Shown piece by piece: positions 35,453 through 42,883 of a DNA stretch of 64,000 nucleotides. Source of the stretch: Parvibaculum sp963975745 (GTDB taxonomy: Bacteria; Pseudomonadota; Alphaproteobacteria; Parvibaculales; Parvibaculaceae); the NCBI RefSeq assembly GCF_963975745.1, contig NZ_CAXBIB010000013.1:46145-110144 (forward strand), written 5' to 3'. Numbering within the stretch: the first letter of the stretch is position 1; every line of letters begins with the position of its first letter. The notes under the pieces were generated by a model. It did no database searches. It was given only the letters and a program-made list of their open reading frames with translations, and had not been told where the DNA came from. The translations under genes and the position numbers were made by a program.

Positions 35453-37770
35453 GCGACGACGGCATCCTGCATTTCAACCCGTGGATGGATTTCAACGACG
35501 GGCCGCCGTCCGAGAACCCCTTCGGCTGCGACCCCGACCCCGAGCAGATCGCCGTCTTCCTCGACACCGTGTTCAGCTGGTGCGAGGGGCTGATCCCGCT
35601 GCGCGGCTTCGTCGACAAGGGTCAGGGCCGGGACGGCAAGCCGCACAACATCTGGATCCCGGCGGACGACACCGCGCCCGAGAAACTCGCGACCTTCGCC
35701 GGATGGGCGAACCGCGAGGGCGCCGCCGTCTATGTCATTCCCGGCACGGTCGAGGAACAGGGCCAGGCCCGCGCCGCCGATGTGCTGCAGATGCAGGCCA
35801 TCGTCGTCGATCTCGACGCGGGTGACATCCCGGCCAAGCTGGACCATGTCACCCGCCACCTCGGCCCGCCCACGCTCATTATCGAAAGCGGCGGGCGCAC
35901 GCCCGAGGGTGCGACGAAGCTCCATGTCTGGTGGAAACTGACCGAACCGGCCGAGGGCGAGGATCTGGCCACCCTCTGTCGCCTGCGCGGCGAGATCGCC
36001 GTGAAGGTCGGCGGCGACACGCATTTCCGCTCGGCACACCAGCCGATCCGGGTGCCCGGCACCGTCTATCACAAGCACGGCCACCAGCGCCTCGTGCAGA
36101 TCCGCGAACATCGCGACGTCGAGGTGGACCTTGTGGATTTCGCCGAACGGGTCGCCGAGATGCCGCCGCTGCCCGGCGTGGGCTTCGCCAGCGACGTCTC
36201 GGCCCCGCAGGCCAAGCCCGGCATCGACGCGGTGCTCACCACGCCGGTGCGCGAAGGCGCGGTGGACGACTGGTCCCGCTTCCAGGGGGCCAGTGCCGCC
36301 ATCGGCCATTACGTGCGCCTGGTGCACGAGGGCCGCCTCGACCCCTTCGCGGGCTGGGCGGCGATCTGCGGCTACAACGCCGCCATGCTGCGCCCGTCCT
36401 GGCCGCTCGATCGGCTGATGGTCGAGTCCGAACGCCTCTGGGAGCTGCATGTGAAGCGCAACGGCCCGCCGCTCCTGCGCGCGGCCCGCGTCGACGCCCC
36501 GGCCAGCCCACTGCCGACATTCACCCTCGGCGCTCTCCTCGACGACACCAGTCCGATGCCCGAGGACATCATCGGGCCGCGCGTGCTGACCCCGGGCGGG
36601 CTCCTGGTGCTGGGCGGCGCGCCCAAGGTTGGCAAGAGCGACTTCCTGATCTCCTGGCTCGTGCACATGGCGGCGGGCGTGCAGTTCCTCGGCTTCACGC
36701 CGCCCCGGCCGCTGCGCGTGTTCTACCTTCAAGCCGAGATCCAGTATCACTACCTGCGCGAGCGCATGCAGCAGATCGCGCTGCCCGCCACCGTGATCGC
36801 CGCCGCGCGCGACACCTTCATCGCCACACCGAAGCTGAAGCTGCTGCTCGACGCGGAGGGCGTCGCCCGCGTTGCCGAGGCGATCCGGGCCGCATTCCCC
36901 GACGCGCCGCCCGACATCATCGTCATCGACCCGATCCGCAACCTCTTCGACGGCGGACCTGAGGGGGGCGGCGAGAACGACAATACCGCCATGATGTTCT
37001 TCCTGAAGGACCGGGTGGAGCTTCTCCGCGAGGCGGTCAATCCGGACGCGGGCGTCATGCTCGCCCACCACACCCGCAAGGCCAGCAAGCACCAGGTCAA
37101 GGACGATCCCTTCCTCGCGCTCTCCGGCGCCAGCGCGCTGCGCGGCTTCTACACCTCGGGGCTGCTCATGCACCGGCCCGACGAGGACAGCACCGTCCGC
37201 AGGCTGGAGATCGAGCTTCGGAACGGCCCCGCGCTGCCCGGCAAGCTGATCGACAAGGTGAAGGGCGAGTGGGTCGAGTTGAACCCGCTGAACGAGCGCC
37301 TGGTGCGCAAGGAGGTCGGCGCGAAACTCGACGCCGAACGGTTGCGCAAGCACGATGTCATCCTCGGCATGCTGCTGGACGAGGCGGCCAGCGAGCGCCT
37401 CTACACCGCCATGCAGTTCGCCGAGACCTTCGAGAACCGGGGCGGTCTGGGCAGCAAGCACACTATCCGCGAGCGCCTCAGCGTGCTGGCGACCAAAGGC
37501 TTCGTGAAGTTCCTGCGCGACCCCTCGGGGTTCGGCTTCCCCGTCACCCGGTCGCGGTTCGGCTATCTCTGCGTCGAGGGCATGCAGTTCGGCGCGCACG
37601 TAGAGGAGATCAATCCGGACACCGGCGAGGTCACCACGACCGCCCGTCCGGTCCTGCCCAGCCACTTCAAATGCCCCCAATCCGGGCTCTGCCTGCAGGT
37701 CGAAAACCCCGCCGTCTGGGTCTACCCGGAGGGGCTGGAGGACGACCTAACTCATATGAGTGAGGCCTGA
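35449..37770 (+). CDS. RepA-like ATPase with primase-like N-terminus
   Basis: The 773-aa protein has an N-terminal primase/polymerase-like region (AIVVDLDAGDIP, LIIESGGRTPEG, HVWWKLTEP, HFRSAHQPIRVPGT), a linker, then a RecA-like ATPase of the RepA/AAA_25 kind. That ATPase has Walker A LGGAPKVGKSDFLIS, IIVIDPIRNLF, and VMLAHHTRKASK. A C-terminal winged-helix region (NRGGLGSKHTIRERLSVL) follows. It probably primes and drives phage DNA replication. ATG 35449 overlaps the nuclease stop (ATGA). Confidence 0.87.
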   Translation: MSDDGILHFNPWMDFNDGPPSENPFGCDPDPEQIAVFLDTVFSWCEGLIPLRGFVDKGQGRDGKPHNIWIPADDTAPEKLATFAGWANREGAAVYVIPGTVEEQGQARAADVLQMQAIVVDLDAGDIPAKLDHVTRHLGPPTLIIESGGRTPEGATKLHVWWKLTEPAEGEDLATLCRLRGEIAVKVGGDTHFRSAHQPIRVPGTVYHKHGHQRLVQIREHRDVEVDLVDFAERVAEMPPLPGVGFASDVSAPQAKPGIDAVLTTPVREGAVDDWSRFQGASAAIGHYVRLVHEGRLDPFAGWAAICGYNAAMLRPSWPLDRLMVESERLWELHVKRNGPPLLRAARVDAPASPLPTFTLGALLDDTSPMPEDIIGPRVLTPGGLLVLGGAPKVGKSDFLISWLVHMAAGVQFLGFTPPRPLRVFYLQAEIQYHYLRERMQQIALPATVIAAARDTFIATPKLKLLLDAEGVARVAEAIRAAFPDAPPDIIVIDPIRNLFDGGPEGGGENDNTAMMFFLKDRVELLREAVNPDAGVMLAHHTRKASKHQVKDDPFLALSGASALRGFYTSGLLMHRPDEDSTVRRLEIELRNGPALPGKLIDKVKGEWVELNPLNERLVRKEVGAKLDAERLRKHDVILGMLLDEAASERLYTAMQFAETFENRGGLGSKHTIRERLSVLATKGFVKFLRDPSGFGFPVTRSRFGYLCVEGMQFGAHVEEINPDTGEVTTTARPVLPSHFKCPQSGLCLQVENPAVWVYPEGLEDDLTHMSEA

Positions 37771-37845
37771 CTCATATGACAGCGCCAACTGTGCACTCAA
37801 CGAAATCAACGGGTTACGGGCAAATAAGAGTTAGGTCCCTAACTC
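37746..37845. promoter_or_regulatory. Cluster of CTCATATGA and CCTAACTC repeats
   Basis: CTCATATGA occurs at 37751 and again exactly 20 bp later at 37771, about two helical turns; the first copy lies in the perfect palindrome CTCATATGAG. CCTAACTC occurs at 37746 and at 37838, where it forms the perfect inverted repeat GAGTTAGG-TC-CCTAACTC (37828-37845). A further TTAGG is at 37911. The repeats span the end of the ATPase gene and the following 340-bp non-coding gap and look like operator sites. Confidence 0.5.
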
Positions 37846-37932
37846 ATGCCCGAAGACTTCATGAAATCTTATTCCGCAATGATTTCAGCTACTTGTCCTC
37901 TTCGGAACAGTTAGGTGTCAAACCCCCATACT

Positions 37933-37979
37933 ACGTATGGGAGGGCCACCCCACAGGGTTGGCCACTCCTCCCATACGT
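37933..37979. promoter_or_regulatory. Long hairpin in the 37.8-38.1 kb gap
   Basis: ACGTATGGGAGG (37933-37944) is matched by CCTCCCATACGT (37968-37979), a perfect 12-bp stem, with an inner GGCCA/TGGCC pairing. No T-run follows, so it is more likely a protein-binding or RNA-structural element than a simple terminator. The gap (37771-38110) holds no convincing gene. Confidence 0.55.
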
Positions 37980-38110
37980 CCGGGTCAGCCGCGCGCGCCG
38001 CCGTGACGGTCTGTTGTGCTTCCCGATCCGACGACGGCGGCCCCGTACCGCCAAGCACCAGACCGCCGTCGTCTTCCACCACCACAGGCCCCCGGCAAAG
38101 GAGACCCATC

Positions 38111-38650
38111 ATGGCTCAGCCGACTCTGATCCCGAATTCCGACGGCGCAAGGTTTGAATCGCTGCCGCTCGACACGCCTCGCAACCGCTGCATCCTCGCG
38201 CTCGACCTCGGCACCTCGACCGGCTGGGCAATCCGCGGCCATGACGGTCTGATCACCAGCGGCACGGTCTCGCTGCGCCCCGGCCGCTTCGACGGTGGCG
38301 GCATGCGCTACCTGCGCTTTACCAACTGGCTGACCGAGATTGACCGGCTGTCCGGTCCTGTCGCCGCCATCTGGTTCGAGGAGGTCCGCCGCCACGCGGG
38401 CACCGACGCGAGCCACATCTACGGCGGGCTCATGGCCACGCTGACCGCATGGGCCGAGTTGCGGGGCGTTCCCTACGAGGGCGTCCCGGTCGGCACGATC
38501 AAGCGCCATGCCTCGGGCAAGGGCAACGCGGACAAGGCTGCCATGGTCACCGCCGTCCGCGCCCGAGGCTTCAGCCCCGCCGACAACAACGAGGCCGACG
38601 CCATCGCGCTCCTGCTTTGGGCGATCGAGACGAACGGGGGTGTCGCATGA
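38111..38650 (+). CDS. RuvC-like Holliday junction nuclease (phage)
   Basis: The 179-aa protein has an RNase H-like fold signature, ILALDLGTSTGWAI, a central acidic residue in IWFEEVRRHAG, and the final NNEADAIALLLWA. These are the acidic positions of RuvC-type resolvases. It probably processes branched phage replication or packaging intermediates. The ribosome site AAAGGAGA lies 9 nt upstream. Confidence 0.83.
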   Translation: MAQPTLIPNSDGARFESLPLDTPRNRCILALDLGTSTGWAIRGHDGLITSGTVSLRPGRFDGGGMRYLRFTNWLTEIDRLSGPVAAIWFEEVRRHAGTDASHIYGGLMATLTAWAELRGVPYEGVPVGTIKRHASGKGNADKAAMVTAVRARGFSPADNNEADAIALLLWAIETNGGVA

Positions 38651-38847
38651 GGTGGCATCCCCACGGCTTCGGTGGCCGGCGCCGCGATCCCGACCAGGTC
38701 AAGCGCGAGGGCTGGCGGGAACAGGGCGTCCTCGCGGTCTCCGCCGATGACGACCGCCTCACCTGGCCTGAGCGTGAACTGGTCCGCCAGCTGGGCGAGA
38801 AGCTATACGGCCCGCGCCCTTCCGACAGGGAGGCGCGCCATGGCTGA
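38647..38847 (+). CDS. Small phage protein, unknown function
   Basis: This is a 66-aa basic protein (MRWHPHGFGGRRRDPDQVKR at the start, then TWPERELVRQLGEKLYG). The ATG overlaps the preceding stop (ATGA), and the stop overlaps the next gene by 8 bp. No family is recognised. Confidence 0.6.
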   Translation: MRWHPHGFGGRRRDPDQVKREGWREQGVLAVSADDDRLTWPERELVRQLGEKLYGPRPSDREARHG

Positions 38848-39220
38848 TCGCGAATGGACCGCCGACTGCGTCGCCGATCATTTCGAGGAGGCGTTCCGCA
38901 CCCTGCGCAAGCTGCCGCCGGTGAAGGCGCAGGGCTACTTCAACACCTGGCCCGACATCGTGCGGACCAGCCGCGAGATCGCGGCGATGGAACCCCAGCC
39001 GATGCGGGTCTGGCCCTCGGCCGCCGCGATCACCCGGCTCGAGCAGACTTTCGACTGGGTGCTATGGATCGAGGAGGCGGAGCGCAAGCTGGTCTGGTTC
39101 CGCGCGGCCCGCGTGCCGTGGAAGCAGATCAGCGGGGAACTCGGCTGCGACCGCACGACAGCATGGCGGCGCTGGCAACTGGCGCTGACGAAGATCGCTG
39201 CGCGCCTGAATGCGCAGTGA
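38840..39220 (+). CDS. DUF6362-like phage DNA-binding protein
   Basis: The 126-aa protein has VADHFEEAFRTLRKLP, a Trp-rich centre, and a C-terminal helix-turn-helix (VPWKQISGELGCDRTTAWRR). This suggests a regulator of late genes, or a terminase-like DNA-binding role. The ATG at 38840 is chosen because MADREWTADCVADHF fits the family start. The upstream open frame is shadow. Confidence 0.7.
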   Translation: MADREWTADCVADHFEEAFRTLRKLPPVKAQGYFNTWPDIVRTSREIAAMEPQPMRVWPSAAAITRLEQTFDWVLWIEEAERKLVWFRAARVPWKQISGELGCDRTTAWRRWQLALTKIAARLNAQ

Positions 39221-39636
39221 CTCCAATGTGTTGCAACACTTTTTCCTTCGACATCTGCAACATGATCGTGCTATTCCGAAGGCAAGATGGGGAGAGTGCG
39301 CTGGAAAGCTCGCTCTCCCCTTTGCGTTGACGGGGACCTTCTGGACCCCGGTATCCAGCAAGGGTCCGGCCGGGGTCCAGCCCACGGCAGTTTCCGGTTC
39401 CTTCCTGGCGATATTCGTATGCTGGCGGGCGAAGCGCGGGACTTCGCCAGCGACAGGGCCGGATTTTTGGGAAGCCACCCGGAAGCCTGAGCCACTCACG
39501 CCCCGCGCAAACACCAATGAACGCTGGCCTTTCGACCGGACACCGCTGGTAGCCGCTGGACTCCGTGTGGAGTCCGGCACGGCATCCGGAGTCCGGAAGC
39601 CACCGGCATCCACCCGACCGAGGAACCTTGCCCGCC
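39221..39636. other. Non-coding region rich in inverted repeats
   Basis: This is 416 bp without a credible gene. It holds the palindrome GTGTTGCAACAC followed by T5 (39228-39244) and the pair GGGGAGAG...CTCTCCCC (39289-39320) followed by TTTG. It also has the perfect 11-bp inverted repeat CTGGACCCCGG/CCGGGGTCCAG (39341-39380), and GGACTCC-N4-GGAGTCC (39558-39575) followed by another GGAGTCC. The first two resemble terminators ending the early operon. The rest may be regulatory or an origin-like region. Confidence 0.5.
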
Positions 39637-41013
39637 ATGACGCTGAGCTTCGCCCCGGACGCGATCGAGACGTGGCCGCTGGCCAAGCTCCAGCCCTACG
39701 CGAAGAATGCGAAGGCGCATGGCGCGGATCAGGTCGCGAAGATCGCCGCCAGCATGGCCGAGTTCGGCTGGACCGTGCCCTGCCTCGTGGCCGAGGACGG
39801 CGAGCTGATTGCGGGCCATGGCCGGGTGCTGGCCGCGACGCAGCTCGGGCTGACCGAGGCCCCGGTCATCGTGCTCGGGCATCTGACCGAGGCACAGCGG
39901 CGGGCTTACCGGATCGCGGACAACAAGCTGACGGAGCTGGGCACCTGGGACGAGGCGCTGCTGTCGGCAGAACTGAACGACCTGCTGGCCGACGACTTCG
40001 ACGTGTCGCTTGTCGGTTTCTCCGACGGCGAGCTCGACAAGCTGCTGGCCTACGTCGCGGAAGACGACGGTGAAGACGGTGGCGCCGGGGGCTCCGTGCC
40101 GCCGGTGACCATCCCCGAGCCACCGCGCAATCCGGCATCACGAACCGGGGATCTCTGGATCCTTGGCGACCACCGCCTGCTGTGCGGCGACAGCACCAGC
40201 GCCATCGATGTGCGTCGCCTGATGAATGGCGAGCGGGCGATCCTGTTCGCGACCGACCCGCCGTATCTGGTGGACTACGATGGCTCGAACCATCCGACGC
40301 GCAACAAGGACTGGTCGGCATCCTACGGCACAACATGGGATGACAGCAGCCAAGGCGCGGACCTCTACGACGGCTTCATTGCCGCTGCCGTTGCGGAAGC
40401 CATCGCCGAGGACGCCGCCTGGTATTGCTGGCACGCCTCGCGCCGCCAGGCGATGCTGGAAGCCTGCTGGGAAAAGGCGGGCGCCTTCGTGCACCAGCAG
40501 ATCATCTGGGTGAAGGACCGCGGGGTTCTGACCCGTTCGCACTACCTGTGGAAACACGAGCCCTGTTTCATGGGCTGGCGGCGTCCGAACCGCCCGCCCA
40601 AGGTCGCCGAGGAAACACTGCCGTCGACATGGGCGCTGCCCAGCTTCGCCAAGGACGACCGGCCCGACCACCCCACGCCGAAGCCGCTCGACGCCTTCGG
40701 GATCCCGATGCGCCAGCACGTCGCCCGCGGCGGCCTCTGCTACGAGCCCTTCTCGGGCTCGGGTTCGCAGATCATGGCGGGCGAAGCCAACGGTCGCCGC
40801 GTCTTCGCGATGGAGATCAGCCCGGCCTATGTCGATGTCGCCGTGGAGCGTTGGCAGGCCGAGACCGGCCGAGACGCGATCCTCGACAGCGACGGCCGGA
40901 CTTTCGCGCAGTTGAGGGCCGAGCGGCTGGGCGACGATGCCGCCCCCACGGCAGATGCGCCGAACACGGACGCCCCGCCCGAACCCGCGCGAAAGCGCAA
41001 GACCGCAGCATGA
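39637..41013 (+). CDS. ParB-like nuclease/DNA methyltransferase fusion
   Basis: The 458-aa protein joins an N-terminal ParB/Srx domain (WPLAKLQPYAKNAKAHGADQ, ELIAGHGRVLAATQLGL, RRAYRIADNKLTELGTWD) to a C-terminal beta-class DNA methyltransferase. The catalytic DPPY (ATDPPYLVDYDG) precedes the AdoMet motif (CYEPFSGSGSQIM). It likely methylates phage DNA at adenine or N4-cytosine, probably against host restriction. The start is ATG 39637 with GAGGAA upstream. Confidence 0.93.
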   Translation: MTLSFAPDAIETWPLAKLQPYAKNAKAHGADQVAKIAASMAEFGWTVPCLVAEDGELIAGHGRVLAATQLGLTEAPVIVLGHLTEAQRRAYRIADNKLTELGTWDEALLSAELNDLLADDFDVSLVGFSDGELDKLLAYVAEDDGEDGGAGGSVPPVTIPEPPRNPASRTGDLWILGDHRLLCGDSTSAIDVRRLMNGERAILFATDPPYLVDYDGSNHPTRNKDWSASYGTTWDDSSQGADLYDGFIAAAVAEAIAEDAAWYCWHASRRQAMLEACWEKAGAFVHQQIIWVKDRGVLTRSHYLWKHEPCFMGWRRPNRPPKVAEETLPSTWALPSFAKDDRPDHPTPKPLDAFGIPMRQHVARGGLCYEPFSGSGSQIMAGEANGRRVFAMEISPAYVDVAVERWQAETGRDAILDSDGRTFAQLRAERLGDDAAPTADAPNTDAPPEPARKRKTAA

Positions 41014-41234
41014 AACAGTCCCGCCTCATGTCGCTGGTCGAGTCCGTTGCCAACGTGATCGTCGGCTACGGAGTCGCGGTCGTGACGCAGATCCTGATCT
41101 TCCCGGTCTTCGGGCTGCACACGACGCTGGCGCAGAACCTGAAGATGGGCGCCATCTTCACTGTCCTGTCGATCGCCCGTTCCTTCGCCTTGCGTCGGGT
41201 GTTCGAGGCCATCCGGATGCGGAGCGCAAAATGA
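41010..41234 (+). CDS. Small membrane protein (DUF7220-like)
   Basis: The 74-aa protein has two hydrophobic segments (NVIVGYGVAVVTQILIFPVF and MGAIFTVLSIARSFALRRVF) joined by a short loop. It matches phage DUF7220-type proteins placed next to ParB-methyltransferases. Its role is unknown. The ATG overlaps the methyltransferase stop (ATGA). Confidence 0.75.
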   Translation: MKQSRLMSLVESVANVIVGYGVAVVTQILIFPVFGLHTTLAQNLKMGAIFTVLSIARSFALRRVFEAIRMRSAK

Positions 41235-41287
41235 TCGACCGCCGCCCCTGTGGGACGGCGGCCATCAACTTCTCGGGGTCCGGTGCC

Positions 41288-41860
41288 TCAGGCGGCGGGG
41301 AGTTTGTACACGCGCCCCCGATCCTCGACCTTCTCCGAGGTCACCTCGAGCCCGAGCTTCTTCTTCAGCGCCCCGGCCATCGCGCCGCGTACCGTGTGCG
41401 ACTGCCAGCCCGTCGCGGCCATGATCTCCTCGATGGTCGCGCCGTCCGGCGCGCGCAACATGGCGATCAGGGTGGCCTGCTTGGTCCCCTCGCGCGGCGT
41501 GCGCGTTTTGGGCGCGGCCTCCGGTTCGTTGGGAGTGTCCGGGGCGGGCTCCTCGGTCGGCGCGTCCGTCGCGCCCGCAGGCGCGGGGTTCGCGTCCTCG
41601 GGCTCAATGCCGATGGCGGCGAGGCCTGCGTCGGTGGCGACCAGCGTGACGCCGTGGCCGTCGCCGGTTTCGCGCCAGACGGGCTCGCCCTTGCGCGTGT
41701 CGGCGTCGACCTCCTGCAGGAACCCCTTCGCGAGCATCGCGCCGACCACCTTGGCGGCGGCGCCGCCCCGCAGGCTCTCGGGCAGCGGCAGGGCGATGTG
41801 CTCGGGCCGCTGGGCGGCAGCGCTCAGGATCACGGCTTGGGTGTCGGAAAGCTTGGTCAT
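41288..41860 (-). CDS. DUF3489 family protein
   Basis: The 190-aa protein has an N-terminal ~75-residue winged-helix-like part (SDTQAVILSAAAQRPEHIAL), an Ala/Pro/Glu-rich linker, and a C-terminal DUF3489 domain. The latter includes GTKQATLIAMLRAPDGATIE, EIMAATGWQSHTVRGAMAGA and EKVEDRGRVYKL. Helix-turn-helix character suggests DNA binding. It is transcribed against the phage genes and may be a lysogeny-time gene. Confidence 0.87.
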   Translation of the reverse strand: MTKLSDTQAVILSAAAQRPEHIALPLPESLRGGAAAKVVGAMLAKGFLQEVDADTRKGEPVWRETGDGHGVTLVATDAGLAAIGIEPEDANPAPAGATDAPTEEPAPDTPNEPEAAPKTRTPREGTKQATLIAMLRAPDGATIEEIMAATGWQSHTVRGAMAGALKKKLGLEVTSEKVEDRGRVYKLPAA

Positions 41861-41950
41861 CGTCGTCTCCCGTATCGGGGCGCGCGGAATGCGGGCCCTT
41901 CTACGAGGTCGAGCCCGCCAGTCGGCGGGCGGGACCGGGAGCGGGTCGTC

Positions 41951-42175
41951 TTACTCGGCGTGTTCGCCTTCGCTGAAGGCCATGTCGGTGATCTCGCGCA
42001 GCTTGGCGCGGTAGTGGTTCAGGGTGCCGACATGGCCCCAGTTGATCTCGTCGGGGTGTGTCTCGAAGTGGTCGGCGCTGAGGGCGGCGAGCCGCTCCAG
42101 CATCGCGTCGATCTCGGTCTTCGCGACGATGAAGGCGTCGAGGGCTTTCGTGTTGTCGGTCGCGCGGCGGGTCAT
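41951..42175 (-). CDS. Small phage protein, unknown function
   Basis: This is a 74-aa acidic, helical protein (NTKALDAFIVAKTEIDAMLE, then HVGTLNHYRAKLREITDMAF). It lies 90 bp upstream of DUF3489 on the same strand and probably shares its promoter. The ribosome site is AAGGAG. No family is recognised. Confidence 0.65.
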   Translation of the reverse strand: MTRRATDNTKALDAFIVAKTEIDAMLERLAALSADHFETHPDEINWGHVGTLNHYRAKLREITDMAFSEGEHAE

Positions 42176-42236
42176 CGGTGTGGCTCCTTGGTGAGTTGCA
42201 TCGCTTCGTTGGACTGACGTTCGCTCCGGTCGCGAC

Positions 42237-42255
42237 GCTTATCAACTCGATAAGC
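42237..42255. promoter_or_regulatory. Inverted repeat between divergent units
   Basis: GCTTATC-AACTC-GATAAGC is a perfect 7-bp inverted repeat in the 111-bp spacer that separates the minus-strand DUF3489 unit from the plus-strand terminase genes. It lies 31 bp before the terminase start and is a candidate operator for late gene control. Confidence 0.45.
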
Positions 42256-42286
42256 ACATGATTTTGAATGGTAATCGGAGCCGTCA

Positions 42287-42883
42287 ATGCAGGGCATGAG
42301 CGAGCGCCAGTACGCCGCCCATGTCGGGCTGTCGCGGGGCGCGATCCAGAAGGCGAAGACGGCCGAGCGGCTGGTCCTCTATCCCGATGGCAGCATCAAC
42401 GCGGCCGCAAGTGATGCGCGGCGGGCGGAGACGACGGACCCGTCCAAGACGAGGAAGCCGCCCGCACCGAAGCTGAAGCCTGTCCCCGAGGCGGCAGTGG
42501 CCGCCGTCGGCGACACGCTGCGCGAGCAGGGGCTGGCGGTGCCCGCCGTCGGCGGCGGCACGACCTTCCTGCAGGCGAAGACCGCGAACGAGGTGCTGAA
42601 GGCGCAGGAACGGCGCATCCGTCTGCAGAAGCTGAAGGGGGAGTTGATCGAGCGGGCCCGCGCGCTGGCGCTGGTGTTCCGGCTGGCGCGTGAGGAACGG
42701 GACGCGTGGGTGAACTGGCCCGCGCGCGCGGCGGCGCTGATGGCGGCCGAACTCTCTGCCTCGTGCAGCGACGCGACGGGCCAGCAGATCACCGGGGAGC
42801 CAGCCGCGATGCAGAAGGTGCTGGAGAAACATGTACGCGCCCACCTCGACGAACTCGCCGAGGTCCGGCCCGACTTCCGGTGA
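42287..42883 (+). CDS. Phage terminase small subunit-like protein
   Basis: The 198-aa protein has an N-terminal helix-turn-helix (SERQYAAHVGLSRGAIQKAK), a linker, and a helical oligomerisation part (AKTANEVLKAQERRIRLQKL and KGELIERARAL). It directly precedes and overlaps the large terminase by 53 bp. The small subunit recognises packaging sites. The start is ATG 42287 or ATG 42296. Confidence 0.8.
   Translation: MQGMSERQYAAHVGLSRGAIQKAKTAERLVLYPDGSINAAASDARRAETTDPSKTRKPPAPKLKPVPEAAVAAVGDTLREQGLAVPAVGGGTTFLQAKTANEVLKAQERRIRLQKLKGELIERARALALVFRLAREERDAWVNWPARAAALMAAELSASCSDATGQQITGEPAAMQKVLEKHVRAHLDELAEVRPDFR

Noticed and set aside
35197..37680. 827-aa minus-strand frame opposite the RepA-like ATPase
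   Set aside because: Antisense shadow without recognisable domains. The plus strand has Walker motifs and coupled starts.
37776..38006. 76-aa plus-strand frame in the repeat-rich gap
   Set aside because: It has no ribosome site, low coding character and runs through the inverted repeats, so it was treated as non-coding.
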